A stretch of 64,000 bases of DNA from Terrabacter aerolatus (GCF_007991735.1 NZ_BJYX01000002.1:186001-250000), one strand, 5' to 3'. Positions 1-8,918 are shown, counted from the stretch's first letter. A program made the numbers and translations. Notes: generated from the letters alone by a model not told the origin.

Positions 1-966
1 GACCAGGTGATCCTCAAGGCCGACGGGTTCCCGACCTACCACCTCGCCGTCGTCGTCGACGACCACCTCATGGGCATCACGCACGTCGTGCGCGGTGAGG
101 AGTGGATCAGCTCGACGCCGAAGCACATCCTGCTCTACCGCTGGCTCGGCCTCGAGGCGCCGAAGTTCGCGCACATGCCGCTGCTGCGCAACACCGACAA
201 GTCGAAGATCTCGAAGCGCAAGAACCCCGCCGCTCGCCTGACGTGGTTCCGCGAGGAGGGCTACCTGCCCGAGGCCCTCGTGAACTTCCTTGCGCTGCTT
301 GCCTATCCGCCGCAGCAGGACGCCGAGGGTGCAGACGTCGAGGTCTTCACCTTCGACGACTTCAGCCGCACCTTCGACTGGGCCAAGGTCAACCCGATCG
401 GCCCGATCTTCGACCTCAAGAAGCTCGACTGGCTCAACGGCGTCTACATCCGCTCCCTCGACGTGGGCGAGTTCGCGAGCCGCCTGCTGCCCTACCTCGT
501 CGCCGACGGGGTCCTCGGCGAGACTCAGTCCCTCGGTGAGCTGGCCCGCCTCAAGGCGGTCGCCGAGCTCATCCAGACGCGGATGGCGCACCTGACCGAG
601 GCGCCCGCGCTCGTGCGCCCCTTCTTCGTCGCCGACGACGAGCTCGTCATCGACGACGACGCCCGTGCCCAGCTCAAGGACGACGCCCCGGCCGTGCTCG
701 ACGCGGCCCTGAAGGTCCTCGGCGACATCGACGACCACGGCGCCGGGGTGCTCGGCACCGGCAGCGCCTGGAACGCCGCCGGGATCGAGGAGGCGCTGCG
801 CGCCGCGATCGTCGACGGGCTGGGGATCAAGCCGCGCTTCGCCTTCGGCCCGTTGCGCACCGCGGTGTCGGGTGCCCGGATCTCACCGCCGCTCTTCGAG
901 TCGATGGAGATCCTCGGCAAGACCTCGACCCTGGGCCGCCTGCGGTCGCTGCGCGACTCGCTCTGA
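1..966 (+). CDS. gltX: Glutamyl-tRNA synthetase, C-terminal part (5' end outside window)
   Basis: Charges tRNA-Glu with glutamate in the cytoplasm. Many bacteria lacking GlnRS also use this enzyme to mischarge tRNA-Gln. The frame is open from base 1, so about 320 C-terminal residues of a protein usually near 490 are present. Visible are the class I signature around DKSKISKRK (a KMSKS-type loop, residues about 65-73 of the visible part) and the stretch GEEWISSTPKH that precedes it in GluRS. The C-terminal anticodon-binding domain runs to a TGA at 964. An acetyltransferase and a HAD phosphatase follow closely, then tRNA-Gln and tRNA-Glu genes, so the enzyme lies beside its likely substrates. 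The identification is firm; the true start lies upstream. Confidence 0.96.
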   Translation, partial: DQVILKADGFPTYHLAVVVDDHLMGITHVVRGEEWISSTPKHILLYRWLGLEAPKFAHMPLLRNTDKSKISKRKNPAARLTWFREEGYLPEALVNFLALLAYPPQQDAEGADVEVFTFDDFSRTFDWAKVNPIGPIFDLKKLDWLNGVYIRSLDVGEFASRLLPYLVADGVLGETQSLGELARLKAVAELIQTRMAHLTEAPALVRPFFVADDELVIDDDARAQLKDDAPAVLDAALKVLGDIDDHGAGVLGTGSAWNAAGIEEALRAAIVDGLGIKPRFAFGPLRTAVSGARISPPLFESMEILGKTSTLGRLRSLRDSL

Positions 967-977
967 GGCCGCCGGGC

Positions 978-1637
978 ATGGGGGACTGGTCCTGGCCGCT
1001 GCACGGCATTCGCCTGCGCACGGCCGACCTCGACCTGCGGGTCATGACCGAGGCCGACCTGCCCGCCCTGGCGGCCCTGCTCCCCGACGACGTGGAGATG
1101 AACCCGCACGCGACGAGGTATGCCGGACTCGACCTCCGCGCGAACCGTCGGGCCGTCCTCGCGCAGGGCTACTGGCGCGCCCTCGGTCTGTGGTCGCCCG
1201 ACGACTGGGCGCTGCCGTTCGTCGTCCGCAGGGACGGCGTGGTCGTCGGTGCGCAGTGGCTCGAGGGGCCGGACTGGCGTACCGACCGCACGGTCGACTC
1301 CTCGTCGTGGCTCGTCGTGGCGGCGCGGGGGAGGGGCCTCGGCACGCAGATGCGCGCGGCCGTGCTGGCCCTCGCCTTCGGCCCGTTGCGGGCCGAGGCT
1401 GCGGTCAGCTCGGCCGTCCTGGGCAACGCGGGCTCCCTCGGCGTCTCCCGGTCGCTCGGCTACCTCGACACGCACCGGTCCGTGCTCGAGCACTCGGGTG
1501 AGACGTTGCAGCACGTGCGCCTCACCCGTACGGCGTGGTCGGCGTCCGGCCGCGGCGGCACGGACGGCCCGCACGGCGTCGTCGTCGACGGCGTGACGCC
1601 GGCCCTGCCCCTCTTCGGGATCGAGGGCCGCCCGTGA
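978..1637 (+). CDS. GNAT-family N-acetyltransferase
   Basis: A 219-residue acetyl-CoA-dependent acetyltransferase of the RimJ/RimL type; the acceptor cannot be told from sequence. The fold is supported by an N-terminal region LRVMTEADLPALAALLP, a central strand VVRRDGVVVGAQWLEG, and the acetyl-CoA loop ARGRGLGTQMR (about residues 117-127), followed by AVLGNAGSLGVSRSLGY, typical of the last helix and strand of the GNAT fold. ATG at 978 lies 12 bases after the gltX stop. The stop overlaps the next start as GTGA (1634-1637), so translational coupling with the HAD gene is likely. No dedicated promoter is visible, so the gene is probably part of the gltX transcript. Confidence 0.85.
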   Translation: MGDWSWPLHGIRLRTADLDLRVMTEADLPALAALLPDDVEMNPHATRYAGLDLRANRRAVLAQGYWRALGLWSPDDWALPFVVRRDGVVVGAQWLEGPDWRTDRTVDSSSWLVVAARGRGLGTQMRAAVLALAFGPLRAEAAVSSAVLGNAGSLGVSRSLGYLDTHRSVLEHSGETLQHVRLTRTAWSASGRGGTDGPHGVVVDGVTPALPLFGIEGRP

Positions 1638-2386
1638 GCGGCCGGTCACTCGTCGAGACGCTCCACGGGGTCCGGGCGCTCGTGCTCGACGTCGACGACA
1701 CGATCGTCGACACCCGCGAGGCGATGGTGGTCGCGGGCACCCACGCTGCGGCGTCCGTCTGGCCCCACCGCACCGGTGAGCACCGCGCCATGGCGCAGCG
1801 CTACTACGACGATCCCCAGGGCTGGTTCCCGCGCTATGCCTCAGGTGACGTCGCGTTCGAGGTGATGCGGGCCGGGCGGCTGTCGGAGGTCGCTGCGGCC
1901 TTCGGTGTCGAGGTCCCCGAGGGCGCCCACCGCTCCTACGAGGAGGCCTACGCGCCCGCCTTCCGAGGCGCCCAGCGGCTCTTCCCCGACGTGCCGGACC
2001 TGCTCGCGGCCGCCGAGGGCGAGGGCCTGCCCATCGCCCTGCTCACCAACTCCGCGCACGCCCCCACCCGGGTCAAGCTCGAGGCGCTCGACCTCGTCGG
2101 GCGCTTCGACGTCGTCGTGACCACCGACACCCTCGGCTTCGGCAAGCCCGACCCCCGGGTCTACCTCGAGGCGTGCCGGCTGCTCGACGTGGAGCCCCAC
2201 GGAGCCGTCTGCCTCGGCGACAACCTCGAGTGGGACGTGCTGGGCGCCGAGGCGGCCGGACTCCGTGCCGTCTGGCTCGACCGGGAGGGCCGTGGGACCT
2301 CCGAGGCGGTCGCCTCCGTGCGCGGTCTGGACGAGCTGACACAGGCGCTCGGGCGCCGATTTGGGCCACCGGTCACGGACCGGTAG
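1634..2386 (+). CDS. HAD-superfamily hydrolase (phosphatase)
   Basis: A 250-residue haloacid dehalogenase-like phosphatase, substrate unknown. Motif I is LVLDVDDTIVDT near residue 15 (nucleophile D plus acid/base D), motif II is ALLTNSAH, and the motif III/IV region is GFGKPDPRVYLEA followed by VCLGDNLEWDVLGAEAAG, a canonical acidic pair. The reading frame is open further upstream, but the GTG at 1634 is preferred because it overlaps the upstream stop by four bases and puts motif I at the usual distance from the N-terminus. It ends 57 bases before tRNA-Gln. Phosphoglycolate or sugar phosphates are possible substrates; nothing here decides between them. Confidence 0.86.
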   Translation: MSGRSLVETLHGVRALVLDVDDTIVDTREAMVVAGTHAAASVWPHRTGEHRAMAQRYYDDPQGWFPRYASGDVAFEVMRAGRLSEVAAAFGVEVPEGAHRSYEEAYAPAFRGAQRLFPDVPDLLAAAEGEGLPIALLTNSAHAPTRVKLEALDLVGRFDVVVTTDTLGFGKPDPRVYLEACRLLDVEPHGAVCLGDNLEWDVLGAEAAGLRAVWLDREGRGTSEAVASVRGLDELTQALGRRFGPPVTDR

Positions 2387-2443
2387 TATTCCCATTCGGT
2401 TCACCCCGTACGGGTCGCAAGGCCAGCTCGGAGTGAAACCCCT

Positions 2444-2515
2444 TGGGGTATGGTGTAATTGGCAACACTACGGTTTCTGGTTCCGTCATTCTAGGTTCGA
2501 GTCCTGGTACCCCAG
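2444..2515 (+). tRNA. tRNA-Gln (anticodon CTG)
   Basis: A full cloverleaf can be folded by hand. The acceptor arm TGGGGTA (2444-2450) pairs with TACCCCA (2508-2514), with discriminator G at 2515. The D-stem is GTGT/ACAC. The anticodon stem is ACGGT/TCCGT with anticodon CTG at 2477-2479, and the T-loop TTCGAGT is present. The 3' CCA is not encoded. It is followed 91 bases later by tRNA-Glu. Confidence 0.95.
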
Positions 2516-2579
2516 CTCTGGTCCACGGCAACGTGGTCCGATTCGGAGAAATCCAGCCTTCACGGTAAGGTTTCTTCTC

Positions 2580-2599
2580 GTGCCGAGTCCGCTCGGCAC
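2580..2599 (+). terminator. 8-bp perfect hairpin between the two tRNA genes
   Basis: GTGCCGAG (2580-2587) and CTCGGCAC (2592-2599) form a perfect stem with a TCCG loop, just upstream of tRNA-Glu. There is no T-tract. It may be a weak terminator or a processing hairpin separating the tRNAs; its role is uncertain. Confidence 0.4.
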
Positions 2600-2606
2600 C
2601 GCTCAC

Positions 2607-2679
2607 GGCCCCGTTGTGTAGCGGCCTAGCACGCCGCCCTCTCAAGGCGGTAGCGCGGGTTCGAATCCCGTCGGGGCTA
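2607..2679 (+). tRNA. tRNA-Glu (anticodon CTC)
   Basis: The acceptor arm GGCCCCG (2607-2613) pairs with CGGGGCT (2672-2678, including a terminal G-U), with discriminator A at 2679. The D-stem is GTGT/GCAC. The anticodon stem is CCGCC/GGCGG with the loop CTCTCAA giving anticodon CTC at 2641-2643. The T-loop TTCGAAT is canonical. CCA is not encoded. It is next to gltX, whose product charges it. Confidence 0.95.
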
Positions 2680-2700
2680 CGTGACGCTCGAGAGAGCAGC

Positions 2701-2735
2701 AGAAGACCCCGGTCCACACGGACCGGGGTCTTCTT
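2701..2735 (+). terminator. Strong intrinsic terminator after the tRNA pair
   Basis: A stem of about 15 bp (arms 2701-2715 and 2720-2734, containing GACCCCGGTCC and its complement) surrounds a four-base ACAC loop, and the right arm ends in TCTTCTT. It lies 22 bases after tRNA-Glu and separates the tRNA unit from the hydrolase gene. Confidence 0.8.
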
Positions 2736-2812
2736 GCATGTCAGGGGTGCCCTCCCGCAGGCCGTCCTATGCTCGGCTCGTCATAGGCCACGCCGAGCAA
2801 GGAGCAGAAGCC

Positions 2813-4540
2813 ATGACCGCACCGACCACCGCTGCCCCTCCGGCGGTCCATGCCGGGAGCCGCCCGTGGCGGCCCTCCCTCGGCGCCCCGCGACGGGTGT
2901 TCGACACGACCTTCTCCGGGGTCGGGCTCACCGTCGCGGCCTGGTTCTTCGCCCTGTCCCTCCTGCCGTCGCTCCTCCCGCGGGGGGCCATGGTGCAGGG
3001 CATCGCGTCCGGCGTGACCGTGATGATCGGCTACGGCCTCGGGGCCGGCGCGCAGGCCCTCTGGCGCTACCTCGGCATCCCCGGCGTGCCCGGACGCGCG
3101 CGCCGGGTGCTCGTGGCGATCTTCGTGGGGCTCGGGCTCTGGGCCGCGGTCTTCACCGGGTGGCGACAGGTCGGCTGGCAGAACGAGATCCGGACGCTCT
3201 ACGGGATGGAGCCCGCGTCGCCCACCGTGTGGCCGGTCATCATCGCGCTCACCCTGCTGCTCGCCGTCCTCATCCTCGTCGCGGCCCGGAGCCTGCGCCT
3301 GCTCTTCCGCACCGTCTTCGGATGGCTGGGGCGTCGTCTCCCTCGGCGGGTGGCGGTCGTCGTCGGCTCGGCAGTCCTCCTGGCCCTCATCTGGTCGCTG
3401 CTGACCGGCGTCCTCGTCAACGGCTTCTTCGCCGTCGCCAACAACATCTTCGCGCCGCGCGACACCCTCATCGCCGAGGACATGCGACGACCGAAGGAGC
3501 CCGAGCGCTCGGGCAGCCCCCAGTCCCTGTCGAGCTGGGAGCTGCTCGGCCGGCAGGGCCGCTACTTCGTCGGCGGCGGGCCCACGGTGGCCGAGCTCGA
3601 CGCGGCGAACGGCGGCGGAGCCAAGGAGCCCATCCGTGTCTACGCCGGCCTCCGCTCGGCCGACACCGTGCAGGGACGGGCCGACCTCGTCCTCGCCGAG
3701 CTGAAGCGCACGGGCGCCTTCGACCGCAAGGTCCTCGTCATCGCCACGACGACGGGAACCGGGTTCCTCGACCAGAACGGCACCGACCCGCTCGAGTTCC
3801 TCTGGAACGGCGACACGGCCATCGCCGGCGTGCAGTACTCGTACCTGCCTTCGTGGATCTCGCTGCTCGCCGACCAGGACGCGGTGCGCGAGACGTCGCG
3901 CGTCGTCTTCGACACGGTGCACCAGTACTGGTCGACCCTACCCGAGGCCAGCAGGCCCAAGCTCTACCTCTACGGGCTGTCGCTCGGGTCCCTCGGCGTC
4001 GAGAGCATCCTCAGCTCGATCAACGTCATCAACGAGCCCATCGACGGCGCCCTCATGTCGGGGCCGCCGTTCGTCAACGAGCTGCACGCCCGGCTCACGG
4101 CGCAGCGCCAACCCGACAGCCCGGCATACCTGCCCGTCTACGAGCAGGGGCGCACGGTGCGCTTCACCGCCGAGCAGAACGGCCTCGGCCGCGGAGGACA
4201 GGTGTGGGGACCCACCCGTCTCGTCTACCTCCAGCACGCCAGCGACCCCATCGTCTTCTTCTCCCCGAGCCTGGCGTTCACCGCGCCCGAGTGGCTCAAG
4301 GACGGCGAGAGGGGGCCCGACGTCTCCGCCCGGATGGGCTGGTTCCCGCTCGTCACGATGTGGCAGGTCCTGCTCGACCTGCCCGGCGCCGGCAGCATCC
4401 CGATGGGCTACGGCCACCTCTACTCGGCCACGTCGAACCTCGAGTCCTGGGTCGCCGTGACGAACCCACCGGGGTGGACGCCCGAGAAGACGGCCAGGCT
4501 GGGCTCGCTCCTCGAGAAGCGGCCCTACAAGGACACCTGA
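2813..4540 (+). CDS. Membrane alpha/beta hydrolase (Abhydrolase_9 / DUF2319 type), possible aminoacyl-lipid hydrolase
   Basis: A 575-residue protein. The N-terminal third carries several hydrophobic segments (about residues 35-55, 60-80, 100-120, 145-165, 180-205). A soluble catalytic part follows, with the nucleophile elbow YGLSLGSLGVES (about residue 390) and a histidine late in the protein (MGYGHLYSA) as the likely catalytic base. This layout matches the actinobacterial DUF2319 hydrolases. ATG at 2813 is preceded by AGCAAGGAG, a good ribosome-binding site; the frame is open earlier but overlaps the terminator. It converges with, and overlaps by 16 bases, the MprF-like gene. Relatives encoded beside MprF homologues (AhyD type) remove amino acids from lipids, so that role is inferred here, not proved. 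Confidence 0.78.
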   Translation: MTAPTTAAPPAVHAGSRPWRPSLGAPRRVFDTTFSGVGLTVAAWFFALSLLPSLLPRGAMVQGIASGVTVMIGYGLGAGAQALWRYLGIPGVPGRARRVLVAIFVGLGLWAAVFTGWRQVGWQNEIRTLYGMEPASPTVWPVIIALTLLLAVLILVAARSLRLLFRTVFGWLGRRLPRRVAVVVGSAVLLALIWSLLTGVLVNGFFAVANNIFAPRDTLIAEDMRRPKEPERSGSPQSLSSWELLGRQGRYFVGGGPTVAELDAANGGGAKEPIRVYAGLRSADTVQGRADLVLAELKRTGAFDRKVLVIATTTGTGFLDQNGTDPLEFLWNGDTAIAGVQYSYLPSWISLLADQDAVRETSRVVFDTVHQYWSTLPEASRPKLYLYGLSLGSLGVESILSSINVINEPIDGALMSGPPFVNELHARLTAQRQPDSPAYLPVYEQGRTVRFTAEQNGLGRGGQVWGPTRLVYLQHASDPIVFFSPSLAFTAPEWLKDGERGPDVSARMGWFPLVTMWQVLLDLPGAGSIPMGYGHLYSATSNLESWVAVTNPPGWTPEKTARLGSLLEKRPYKDT

Positions 4541-6687
4541 TCGTCCCGGCGCGACGCCAGGCCGGCCCGGGCCAGGTCGCGCAGGGAGGCGCCCGGCAGG
4601 TAGGCCGACGTCAGGGCCAGACCGATCCGGGGGAGCGCCGCCTCGTCGGAGAAGACGAGGCTCACCGGCTCGTGCCGCGGACGGAACTTCTGCTTGAAGC
4701 TGTCGAGCGAGCGGAAGCCGTAGAGCGGCTCCATCGCCTCGCCGAGCTGGTCGAGCAGTCGCTCGAGGGCCGCTCTCTCGGCCGATCCGTCACCGGAGTG
4801 GGCCAGAGGCGCGCCCGAGAGCGAGACGAGCTGCGCGCCCTCGTCGCGGAAGGACAGGCACGCGCTCGCGATGAGGAACTCGGTGACGGGCCGGAACCCG
4901 TCCGGCAGCCGGCGCATGACGTCGAGGGTCCAGCCGCGGACCTCGCCACCGGGAGAGTGGACCGGCAACCAGGACGTCACCCCGTGGACCGTCATGTCCT
5001 CGTCGACGGCCAGGCCGACCACCGTGTCCGGATCGAGGGCCTCGTCGACCCCGCCGAGCGTGAAGCCCATCTCGGGCAGGCCCTTGTCCGAGACCCAGAG
5101 CTCGGAGATCGCACGGACCTGGGAGAGCAGGCCCCGCGGCATCTCGGCCAGGTGCCCCTCGCGATACGTGATCCCGTCCTTGGTGGCGCGGTTGAGGGCA
5201 GTCCGGACGCTCTGCCACGACCTGCCCTTGAACTCGAGGTCGGGCAGGTCGATGATCGCCTCCTCGGCCACGAGCACGTCGCGACGACCGTGCCGACGGC
5301 CCCAGCCGACGACCTCCGGGGTGACCGAGAAGAAGCAGACCTTGAGGCCGTGCGTCTCCTCCTCGTCGACGAACGCCTGCAGCACGGCAGCCCGGCTCGC
5401 CGCGTCCGCTGCCACGGGGTCGCCGAGGGCGATGGCGGTGCCGCGATGCACCTGGAACGCGACGTAGCCCAGCGGCGACCCGTCCGGGTCGCGGTGGATG
5501 AACCAGTGGTTGTCGGGCCACGTGCCCATCCACGACATGGTCGTCCCGCCATGGGTCTTGAGCAGCGCGACGGCGGTGTCGCGGTCGCTCGCGCCGGCGG
5601 CGAGGTCGGCGCGGCGTCGGCGACCCGAGCGGGCCTGGAACGCCGCCCGACCGGCGACCAGGACGACGAGCTGCAGGAGCCAGAGGAGGCTGTCCACGAC
5701 GAGCTGCGGCACCGACGAGACGACATCGCCCTGAGCGTCGAGCCGGTCGGGGGCGAGGAGCTCGAGGACGAGCGCCGTGAGCCCGACGAGCACCGAGAGC
5801 GTCGCCAGGGCGCCGGCCACCTGCCACGTGCGCCGGGACCCGCGGCCGAGTCCCCAAGCGAGGGCGAGGGAGATCGCCGCCCCCACGAGGACGGTCATGG
5901 CGTCCGAGTCGGCGGTGGCGGCGCCCAGCGGACCGTCGGAGGGGGTGAAGTACAGCAGGATGCGCACGACGGCGGAGACGACGAAGAGCGTCGAGGCGAT
6001 GATCCGCCACTCGTGTCGGCTGAAGGTCGGCAGGTCGAGCCGGGGGCGTCTCCCGAGCAGCACCGGACCGAGACCGAGCCCCGCCAGGATCGCCAGCAGG
6101 TGCTCCAGGTCCCAGAGCAGCCCCACGTAGAGCAGGGCCAGGCCGCCGTACAGGGTGAGCACCAGCCGCAGCCGTCCGCGCCATGGCGGCCCGAGCGTCG
6201 CGCTGGCCGCTGCGACCGCGGCCAGGGCGCCGGCGCTGAAGCCGACGTCGAGCACGGCGGCCGTGCGGTCGGCCCAGGCCCACGCCGTCCTCGACAGCAC
6301 GAGCAGCACGAACGAGGCGCCGAGGACCCCGACGAGGTGACCGGTGACCGACGCCACGGCGACGCGCCGCGTGCCGAGACGCACCTCGGACCACCCGAGG
6401 AGCAGCAGGGCGCCTCCCGCCACCGGGAGGTACTGCGCCGGGACGAGCGCGAAGAACGCGCCGCTCACGGGCGTCCACCAGCGGCCGTCCTGCAGGGCCG
6501 GGAGCCCGTAGGCCACCGTGTCGAGCAGGTCGCTGTCCTGCAGCGGTGACCACAGCGACTGCGTCAGCACCCCGAGGGCCACCATGGTCGCGACGATCCC
6601 CACGGTGAAGGGCACGCGCCGCGCCATCCGGGACAGCCGGACCGCCGTCGACTCGCCCGTGGTCTCCACGGCAGAACCTTCGGGCAT
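4525..6687 (-). CDS. MprF-like aminoacyl-lipid synthase: membrane domain plus LPG_synthase_C (DUF2156)
   Basis: 720 residues. The N-terminal half (about 25-340) is a multi-helix membrane domain with rhomboid-like layout (WWTPVSGAFF near residue 72). The C-terminal half (about 380-690) is the cytoplasmic tandem-GNAT transferase that moves an aminoacyl group from tRNA to a membrane lipid; visible family marks are FKGRSWQSVRTALNRA and LYGFRSLDSFKQKF. Which amino acid and lipid are used cannot be read. The product changes surface charge in characterised relatives. It is convergent with the hydrolase at 2813-4540, which overlaps its 3' end. ATG at 6687 was taken; no strong ribosome-binding site is visible. 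Confidence 0.83.
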   Translation of the reverse strand: MPEGSAVETTGESTAVRLSRMARRVPFTVGIVATMVALGVLTQSLWSPLQDSDLLDTVAYGLPALQDGRWWTPVSGAFFALVPAQYLPVAGGALLLLGWSEVRLGTRRVAVASVTGHLVGVLGASFVLLVLSRTAWAWADRTAAVLDVGFSAGALAAVAAASATLGPPWRGRLRLVLTLYGGLALLYVGLLWDLEHLLAILAGLGLGPVLLGRRPRLDLPTFSRHEWRIIASTLFVVSAVVRILLYFTPSDGPLGAATADSDAMTVLVGAAISLALAWGLGRGSRRTWQVAGALATLSVLVGLTALVLELLAPDRLDAQGDVVSSVPQLVVDSLLWLLQLVVLVAGRAAFQARSGRRRRADLAAGASDRDTAVALLKTHGGTTMSWMGTWPDNHWFIHRDPDGSPLGYVAFQVHRGTAIALGDPVAADAASRAAVLQAFVDEEETHGLKVCFFSVTPEVVGWGRRHGRRDVLVAEEAIIDLPDLEFKGRSWQSVRTALNRATKDGITYREGHLAEMPRGLLSQVRAISELWVSDKGLPEMGFTLGGVDEALDPDTVVGLAVDEDMTVHGVTSWLPVHSPGGEVRGWTLDVMRRLPDGFRPVTEFLIASACLSFRDEGAQLVSLSGAPLAHSGDGSAERAALERLLDQLGEAMEPLYGFRSLDSFKQKFRPRHEPVSLVFSDEAALPRIGLALTSAYLPGASLRDLARAGLASRRDDQVSL

Positions 6688-6829
6688 CCGAACCGCCCCC
6701 TACGCGTCGGTGATCGAGCGCTCCCTGACCTGGATGCTAGTGGCCGGGGTCCCTCCGCGGGGGTGTCGGAAGGGGTCCGCAGGCGTCCTCGCCGGGTCCG
6801 GGCGGACCCTGCGACGTCGGTGGGGCGGA

Positions 6830-7837
6830 TCAGCCGAGCTCGCGCAGTCCGGGGAGGACGTCTGTGGAGAACTGGTCGAGGAAGCGTGCCTGGTCGTGGC
6901 CGGGAGCGTGGAAGACGACGTGGTTGAAGCCCCAGTCGACGTACTGGCGCACCGCGTCGACCGCCTCCGCCGGGTCGCTCGTGACGATCCAGCGCTTGGC
7001 GATCTCCTCGTCGGAGAGCTCGTCGGCGAGCCGCTCCATCTCGACCGGGTCCTCGACGCCGTGCTTCTGCTCGGCACTGAGGGACAGCGGCGCCCAGAAG
7101 CGCACGTTGTGCAGCGCCTGCTCGGGGTCGCGGTCGTAGGACAGCTTGATCTCGATCATCCGGTCGATGTCGTCGCGCGTGCGGCCTGACTTCTCGAGGC
7201 CCTCGTCGACGGCGGGAAGCAGCTTGTCCTCGTAGAGCTCGCGTCCCTTGCCGGAGGTGCAGATGAAGCCGTCACCCGACCGGCCGGCATACCGCGCGAC
7301 GAGGGGACCACCCGCGGCGACGTAGACGGGGATCGGCTGCTCGGGACGGTCGTAGACCGTCGCGGCGTGCGTGCGGTAGTAGTCGCCCTCGAAGTCGACC
7401 CGCTCCTCGGTCCAGAGGCGCCGCATCAGCGTCACCGCCTCGCGCAGCCGGGCGAAACGCTCCTTGAACTCCGGCCACGGCGAGCCCGCCGCGCCGACGG
7501 CCACCTCGTTGAGGGCCTCCCCGGTGCCGATGCCGAGGACGATGCGGCCCGGGTTGAGGGCTCCCAGCGTGCCGAAGGCCTGCGCCACGACGGCCGGGTT
7601 GTAGCGGAACGTCGGCGTCATGACCGACGTGCCGAGCTGGATGCGCTCGGTGCGCTCTCCGACGGCCGCGAGCCAGCTCATCGCGAACGGTGCGTGCCCC
7701 TCCTGGTGGCGCCAGGGCTGGAAGTGGTCGGAGATGAACGCGGAGTCGAGTCCGACCTCCTCGGCGTGGGCCGCCAACGTGACGAGGTCGCGTGGACCGA
7801 ACTGCTCCGCGGACGCCTTCCAACCAACCTTGAGCAC
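6830..7837 (-). CDS. fgd: F420-dependent glucose-6-phosphate dehydrogenase
   Basis: 335 residues, the usual Fgd length. It oxidises glucose-6-phosphate to 6-phosphogluconolactone while reducing coenzyme F420, supplying F420H2 to reductases. The sequence follows mycobacterial Fgd1 nearly end to end: KASAEQF near the start, [10 protein letters not shown] (active-site His and Trp region), [47 protein letters not shown] and [16 protein letters not shown] at 7837 has GAAGGAGTCG just upstream, with a possible -10 TAGGCT about 30 bases before the start. The F420 biosynthesis gene cofC lies 5 kb away, in line with F420 use. The L,D-transpeptidase gene lies upstream in the same direction. Confidence 0.93.
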   Translation of the reverse strand: MLKVGWKASAEQFGPRDLVTLAAHAEEVGLDSAFISDHFQPWRHQEGHAPFAMSWLAAVGERTERIQLGTSVMTPTFRYNPAVVAQAFGTLGALNPGRIVLGIGTGEALNEVAVGAAGSPWPEFKERFARLREAVTLMRRLWTEERVDFEGDYYRTHAATVYDRPEQPIPVYVAAGGPLVARYAGRSGDGFICTSGKGRELYEDKLLPAVDEGLEKSGRTRDDIDRMIEIKLSYDRDPEQALHNVRFWAPLSLSAEQKHGVEDPVEMERLADELSDEEIAKRWIVTSDPAEAVDAVRQYVDWGFNHVVFHAPGHDQARFLDQFSTDVLPGLRELG

Positions 7838-7901
7838 ACCGACTCCTTCGGGCCTTGGGGGAGTGACCCCGTCAGCCTACGTCGGGGTGCTCGGCGGCCC
7901 C

Positions 7902-8918
7902 TCACCAGTGGACGACGACCTTGTCGCCGACGCGCACCTCGTTGTAGAGCTGGATCAGCAGGGGCTTGTTGCGCACGTTGACGCACCCGTGCGACGCGCC
8001 GGCGTAGCCGAGCCTGGCGAAGTTCGAGGAGTAGTGCACCGCCTGGCCGCCGGAGAAGAACATCGAGTACGGCATGGGCGTGTGGTAGAGGTTCGAGATG
8101 ACGTCGACCTGCTTCTTGTAGACGGAGAAGACGCCTTCGCGGGTGGGCAGCTCGTCGCTGCCGAACCGGACGTCGAAGCCGTACTGGGGCACGCCGTCGA
8201 CGACCCAGGTGAGCTGTCTGGTCGTCTTGCTGACGCACATGACGCGGCCCTTCAGGCATCGCTCGTCGACGTCCCACGAGAGGGCGCCGGGCTTCGGCTG
8301 CACCGGGGTGGGCCGGACGTTCGCGAGCTCGTCGGTGGTCGGGGCGTGGGTCATCGCCACGAGCTTGTCCCACGTGCGTTCGTCCAGGACGCCGGTGGCG
8401 TCGAAGCCGCGCTTGGCCTGGAAGCCGCGCACGGCCGTCGTCGTCCTCGCCCCGTAGTCGTTGTCGACGTCGCCCTCGAGCCAGCGGAGCTGACGCAGGC
8501 GGGCCTGGAGCGCGCGGACCTTCGGGCCCGAGTCGCCGGGGCGGAGCACGACGACGGGGGCGGGCGGGGGGACGGCCGTCGCCGTGGGGTTCGGCGCCGT
8601 CCGGGTGGGGGCCGCGGAGGACGGCGGCGCTGCCGTGGTGGGGGTGCTCGCGGGACGGCCCGCGGGCACGCTGGAGTGGGTGCTCGTCGGAGGGCTCGAG
8701 GGCCCGGTGCTCGCGCTGGCGGACGGGGTCGTCGTCGAGGGCGCGTCAGGCGTACCGCTGGCCGGGACGTGGGTCACCGGCCCGCCGGCGGCCGGGGCGC
8801 CCTGCTGGTCGGGGGTGCACGCGGTCGACGCGACGACCAGCGCGACGGCGCCTGCGAGCACGAGGGTGCGCCGCACCCGTGCGGTGGCGCGGGACGGTGA
8901 GCTGGCAGCCTGCATCAT
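7902..8918 (-). CDS. Lipoprotein L,D-transpeptidase with peptidoglycan-binding domain
   Basis: 338 residues. A basic N-terminus and hydrophobic segment (17-30) lead to a cysteine at residue 34, a likely lipoprotein attachment site. A Pro/Ser/Thr-rich linker (about 38-110) spans the wall. A PG_binding_1 repeat follows (RPGDSGPKVRALQARLRQL ... GFQAKRGFDATGVLD), then a YkuD catalytic domain ending in SHGCVNVRN with nucleophile Cys312. The enzyme forms 3-3 cross-links in peptidoglycan or acts on nascent peptides. ATG-ATG at 8918/8915 has AAGGGG directly upstream. It is 64 bases upstream of fgd in the same direction, possibly co-transcribed. Confidence 0.92.
   Translation of the reverse strand: MMQAASSPSRATARVRRTLVLAGAVALVVASTACTPDQQGAPAAGGPVTHVPASGTPDAPSTTTPSASASTGPSSPPTSTHSSVPAGRPASTPTTAAPPSSAAPTRTAPNPTATAVPPPAPVVVLRPGDSGPKVRALQARLRQLRWLEGDVDNDYGARTTTAVRGFQAKRGFDATGVLDERTWDKLVAMTHAPTTDELANVRPTPVQPKPGALSWDVDERCLKGRVMCVSKTTRQLTWVVDGVPQYGFDVRFGSDELPTREGVFSVYKKQVDVISNLYHTPMPYSMFFSGGQAVHYSSNFARLGYAGASHGCVNVRNKPLLIQLYNEVRVGDKVVVHW

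Noticed and set aside
2444-2735. tRNA-Gln/tRNA-Glu as phage or island attachment sites
   Set aside because: No integrase, no repeated tRNA 3' end and no foreign-looking DNA nearby.
2614-6549. A 1311-residue open frame running through both the hydrolase and the MprF-like gene
   Set aside because: It is arginine/alanine/proline-rich with no domain and overlaps two well-supported genes; a product of high GC content.
6770-6829. Terminator after fgd from a GGGTCC/GGACCC hairpin
   Set aside because: Only a six-base stem without T-tract; too weak to list.
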